Shown in pieces: positions 11,972-13,411 of a stretch of DNA of 13,411 nt. Numbering within the stretch: position 1 is the first letter of the stretch; the number at the start of each line of letters is the position of its first letter. The notes under the pieces were generated by a model, which saw only the letters and a list, made by a program, of their open reading frames with translations, ran no database searches and had not been told where the DNA came from. The stretch is from contig JAISDF010000009.1 of NCBI GenBank assembly GCA_031265025.1, positions 1 to 13,411 on the forward strand, read 5' to 3'. A program made the translations under genes and the position numbers. This stretch comes from Spirochaetaceae bacterium. Lineage in GTDB: Bacteria; Spirochaetota; Spirochaetia; Treponematales; Breznakiellaceae.

Positions 11972-13411
11972 CAATATGTCAAATACACTCTTGTCATATT
12001 TTACTTCCGTTTTGAATTCGCTGACCGGTATCCACTGGATGAGGAAGGATACTTCGGTATTGAATTTATAGGTATAGGGCATAACGGACTGGTCCAGATA
12101 CGGCGCGAGACGGACGCCCAGTTTGGCGTTCCAGTCGCCGAGATAATGGGTCAGCACCAGGGAAAAATCCTTGAGCTTATACCCCGACCTCCTTCTCAGC
12201 TCAGTATCGTCAAAACGGAAGGAGTTAAGGAGGTCGAGGAAGGGATTGTTCTCAAAACCGCTGGTGTTAAGGCTGGGGAGATTAAAATAGGGAATGTCCT
12301 GCATATATCTGATTATCTGGTTGTTCTCCGCCCTGGTGGTAAAAGTCGCGTCCATAAAATCGCTTATCCTTAAAGTGGTGCTCAGGGAAAACGTCAGGGC
12401 CGAATAGGTATAGCGCTGCAAATCCAGGGTAAGGTTTGTGGCGGCGTCTACGGAATAACCGAGACGCTTTTCAAAAAGGGAATCGTTCTTGAGATTGTGC
12501 CGGTACTGAAGGCGGAAATCCCGGGGATGGAGAGCCGCTTCCCCCGCAGGGTCCAGTATCCAGCCCAGTGTCGAATCAAGAATATAGGGAACAAATTTGG
12601 CCGCTGAAAATGAGGCTTCAAGGTTTTTGTAGGTAAGGCCGGTGGTAAGGCTCGTTACCTCCTCCTCCTCAGGCTCGTATATCATGGAATAGCGCATATT
12701 GCTGTTAGCCGAAAGCCTTATGGTTTCGGTAACGGTTACCGGACGCCAGAGGGCGGTCTCAAAGGGATCATCGACCCTGCCCGACACGGTTGTGGTCGAT
12801 CTCCATACATTGAAAGTCCCGTTTCCGGTCATGGAAGAATCCCTGGGCGGGAGTTCGGCGCTGAGAGAGACATTCTGCCTGTAGTCCATCACGTTGGCGT
12901 CAAGATTGGCGTTAAGCCGGTGGGCTTCAAGGGTATCCTTGCTCCATCTGCCCCAGTCTATACGCCAGGAAGGGTCCTGGCCCGTGCCGTCAAAAACCGA
13001 TTTTGCCACAAGGTTTCTGACTGTATAGTTAAGGCTGCTGGCGCCCCAGATGTCGTTACCCGTAAGGGGCCTGACGGTGGAGGAGAGTTCGGCCGAAGTG
13101 GTAAAATATGTCGCCTGATAGTTGCGGAGTTTGGCGGCGTTTATCTTTACGGGGTCAGGAGCGCCTGATGTGTTGGTGTATTCTTCGGCCTCCTCATTCA
13201 TGTAGGTATAACCCTGCCAGGCGGTGGTTCCCGAAAAGGTCAGGGCGTTTGTATAGAAGCCCGACGCCTCGCCCGCGGTCAGGGTAAGGGAGCCCGATGT
13301 ACGGGCGCTGGTCAGGATGGAAGAAATTTCCGTCCAGCCCACATCATCCGCTTCTTTCCAGTTGCCGGATGATGAACGGAACTGCATTTCCGAGGAAGCC
13401 GACGGACTCAG
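11969..13411 (-). CDS. Large beta-strand-rich, probably outer-membrane protein (partial, C-terminal 480 residues)
   Basis: The frame is open to the right edge without a start, so only the C-terminal end is seen, closing with TAG at 11969. The sequence consists almost entirely of alternating polar/hydrophobic strands rich in Tyr, Phe, Thr, Ser and Asn, with short turns (for example LNANLDANVMDYRQNVSLSA, VTVTETIRLSANSNMRYSMIY, LTLDLQRYTYSALTFSLSTT), a pattern of transmembrane beta-barrels. The last strand is VSFLIQWIPVSEFKTEVKYD followed by KSVFDIL, like a barrel-closing C-terminus. An LptD/OstA-like barrel is one possibility (LTHYLGDWNAKLGVRLAPYL recalls the final strands of that family), but I could not confirm it and leave the symbol empty. 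It lies on the same strand as the phoH operon with a 97-base gap; it probably belongs to a separate upstream transcription unit. Confidence 0.7.
   Translation of the reverse strand: MSPSASSEMQFRSSSGNWKEADDVGWTEISSILTSARTSGSLTLTAGEASGFYTNALTFSGTTAWQGYTYMNEEAEEYTNTSGAPDPVKINAAKLRNYQATYFTTSAELSSTVRPLTGNDIWGASSLNYTVRNLVAKSVFDGTGQDPSWRIDWGRWSKDTLEAHRLNANLDANVMDYRQNVSLSAELPPRDSSMTGNGTFNVWRSTTTVSGRVDDPFETALWRPVTVTETIRLSANSNMRYSMIYEPEEEEVTSLTTGLTYKNLEASFSAAKFVPYILDSTLGWILDPAGEAALHPRDFRLQYRHNLKNDSLFEKRLGYSVDAATNLTLDLQRYTYSALTFSLSTTLRISDFMDATFTTRAENNQIIRYMQDIPYFNLPSLNTSGFENNPFLDLLNSFRFDDTELRRRSGYKLKDFSLVLTHYLGDWNAKLGVRLAPYLDQSVMPYTYKFNTEVSFLIQWIPVSEFKTEVKYDKSVFDIL

Overview
The window reads as a chromosomal housekeeping segment of a fairly GC-rich spirochaete, most likely a Treponema-like (Treponemataceae) bacterium. 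The grounds are a TlyC-type CBS/CorC protein without membrane segments, exported TPR and PEGA-domain proteins set among core genes, and a large exported-looking beta-strand-rich protein. This assignment is inference from gene content and protein style; no rRNA or other marker is present. Coding density is very high, and there is no gene-free stretch longer than about 140 bases.

Left block (1-3956, minus strand, read from right to left): a short Cas2-like gene, prfB (release factor RF2), an exported PEGA-domain protein, ftsY (SRP receptor) and the beginning of a further exported protein that runs off the left edge. All junctions are abutting or overlapping (TAAATG, ATGA and similar), so this looks like one operon. 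prfB carries the classical programmed +1 frameshift: an in-frame TGA at codon 25, just after a CTT codon and an internal G-run. The true gene therefore runs 3584 to 2474, not from the internal ATG at 3418. The Cas2-like gene in front of it has no CRISPR array or cas1 nearby. Its best promoter (TTGACA, 17 bases, TACTCT) would start transcription on the A of the ATG, which suggests a leaderless mRNA.

Middle (4095-5375, plus strand): a divergent gene for an exported protein with two fibronectin-III-like beta regions and a TPR-like C-terminus. It converges on, and overlaps by 24 bases, the last gene of the right-hand operon.

Right block (5352-11873, minus strand): phoH (ybeZ-like), a 7TM-HD phosphohydrolase of the PgpH/YqfF family, ybeY, tlyC/corC (ybeX-like) and a large exported TPR protein. 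The first four are joined by 1-4 base overlaps. It combines the phoH-yqfF-yqfG order of Bacillus with the ybeZ-ybeY-ybeX order of Escherichia, linking RNA and ribosome maturation with probable cyclic-di-AMP turnover. A candidate promoter lies at 11925-11954.

Right edge (11969-13411, minus strand): the C-terminal 480 residues of a large beta-strand-rich, probably outer-membrane, protein whose start lies outside the window.

The most interesting points are the orphan Cas2-like gene heading the RF2/FtsY operon, the recoded prfB, the possible leaderless start, and unassigned C-terminal domains in the exported proteins. No CRISPR array, mobile element, tRNA, rRNA or complete defence system is visible.
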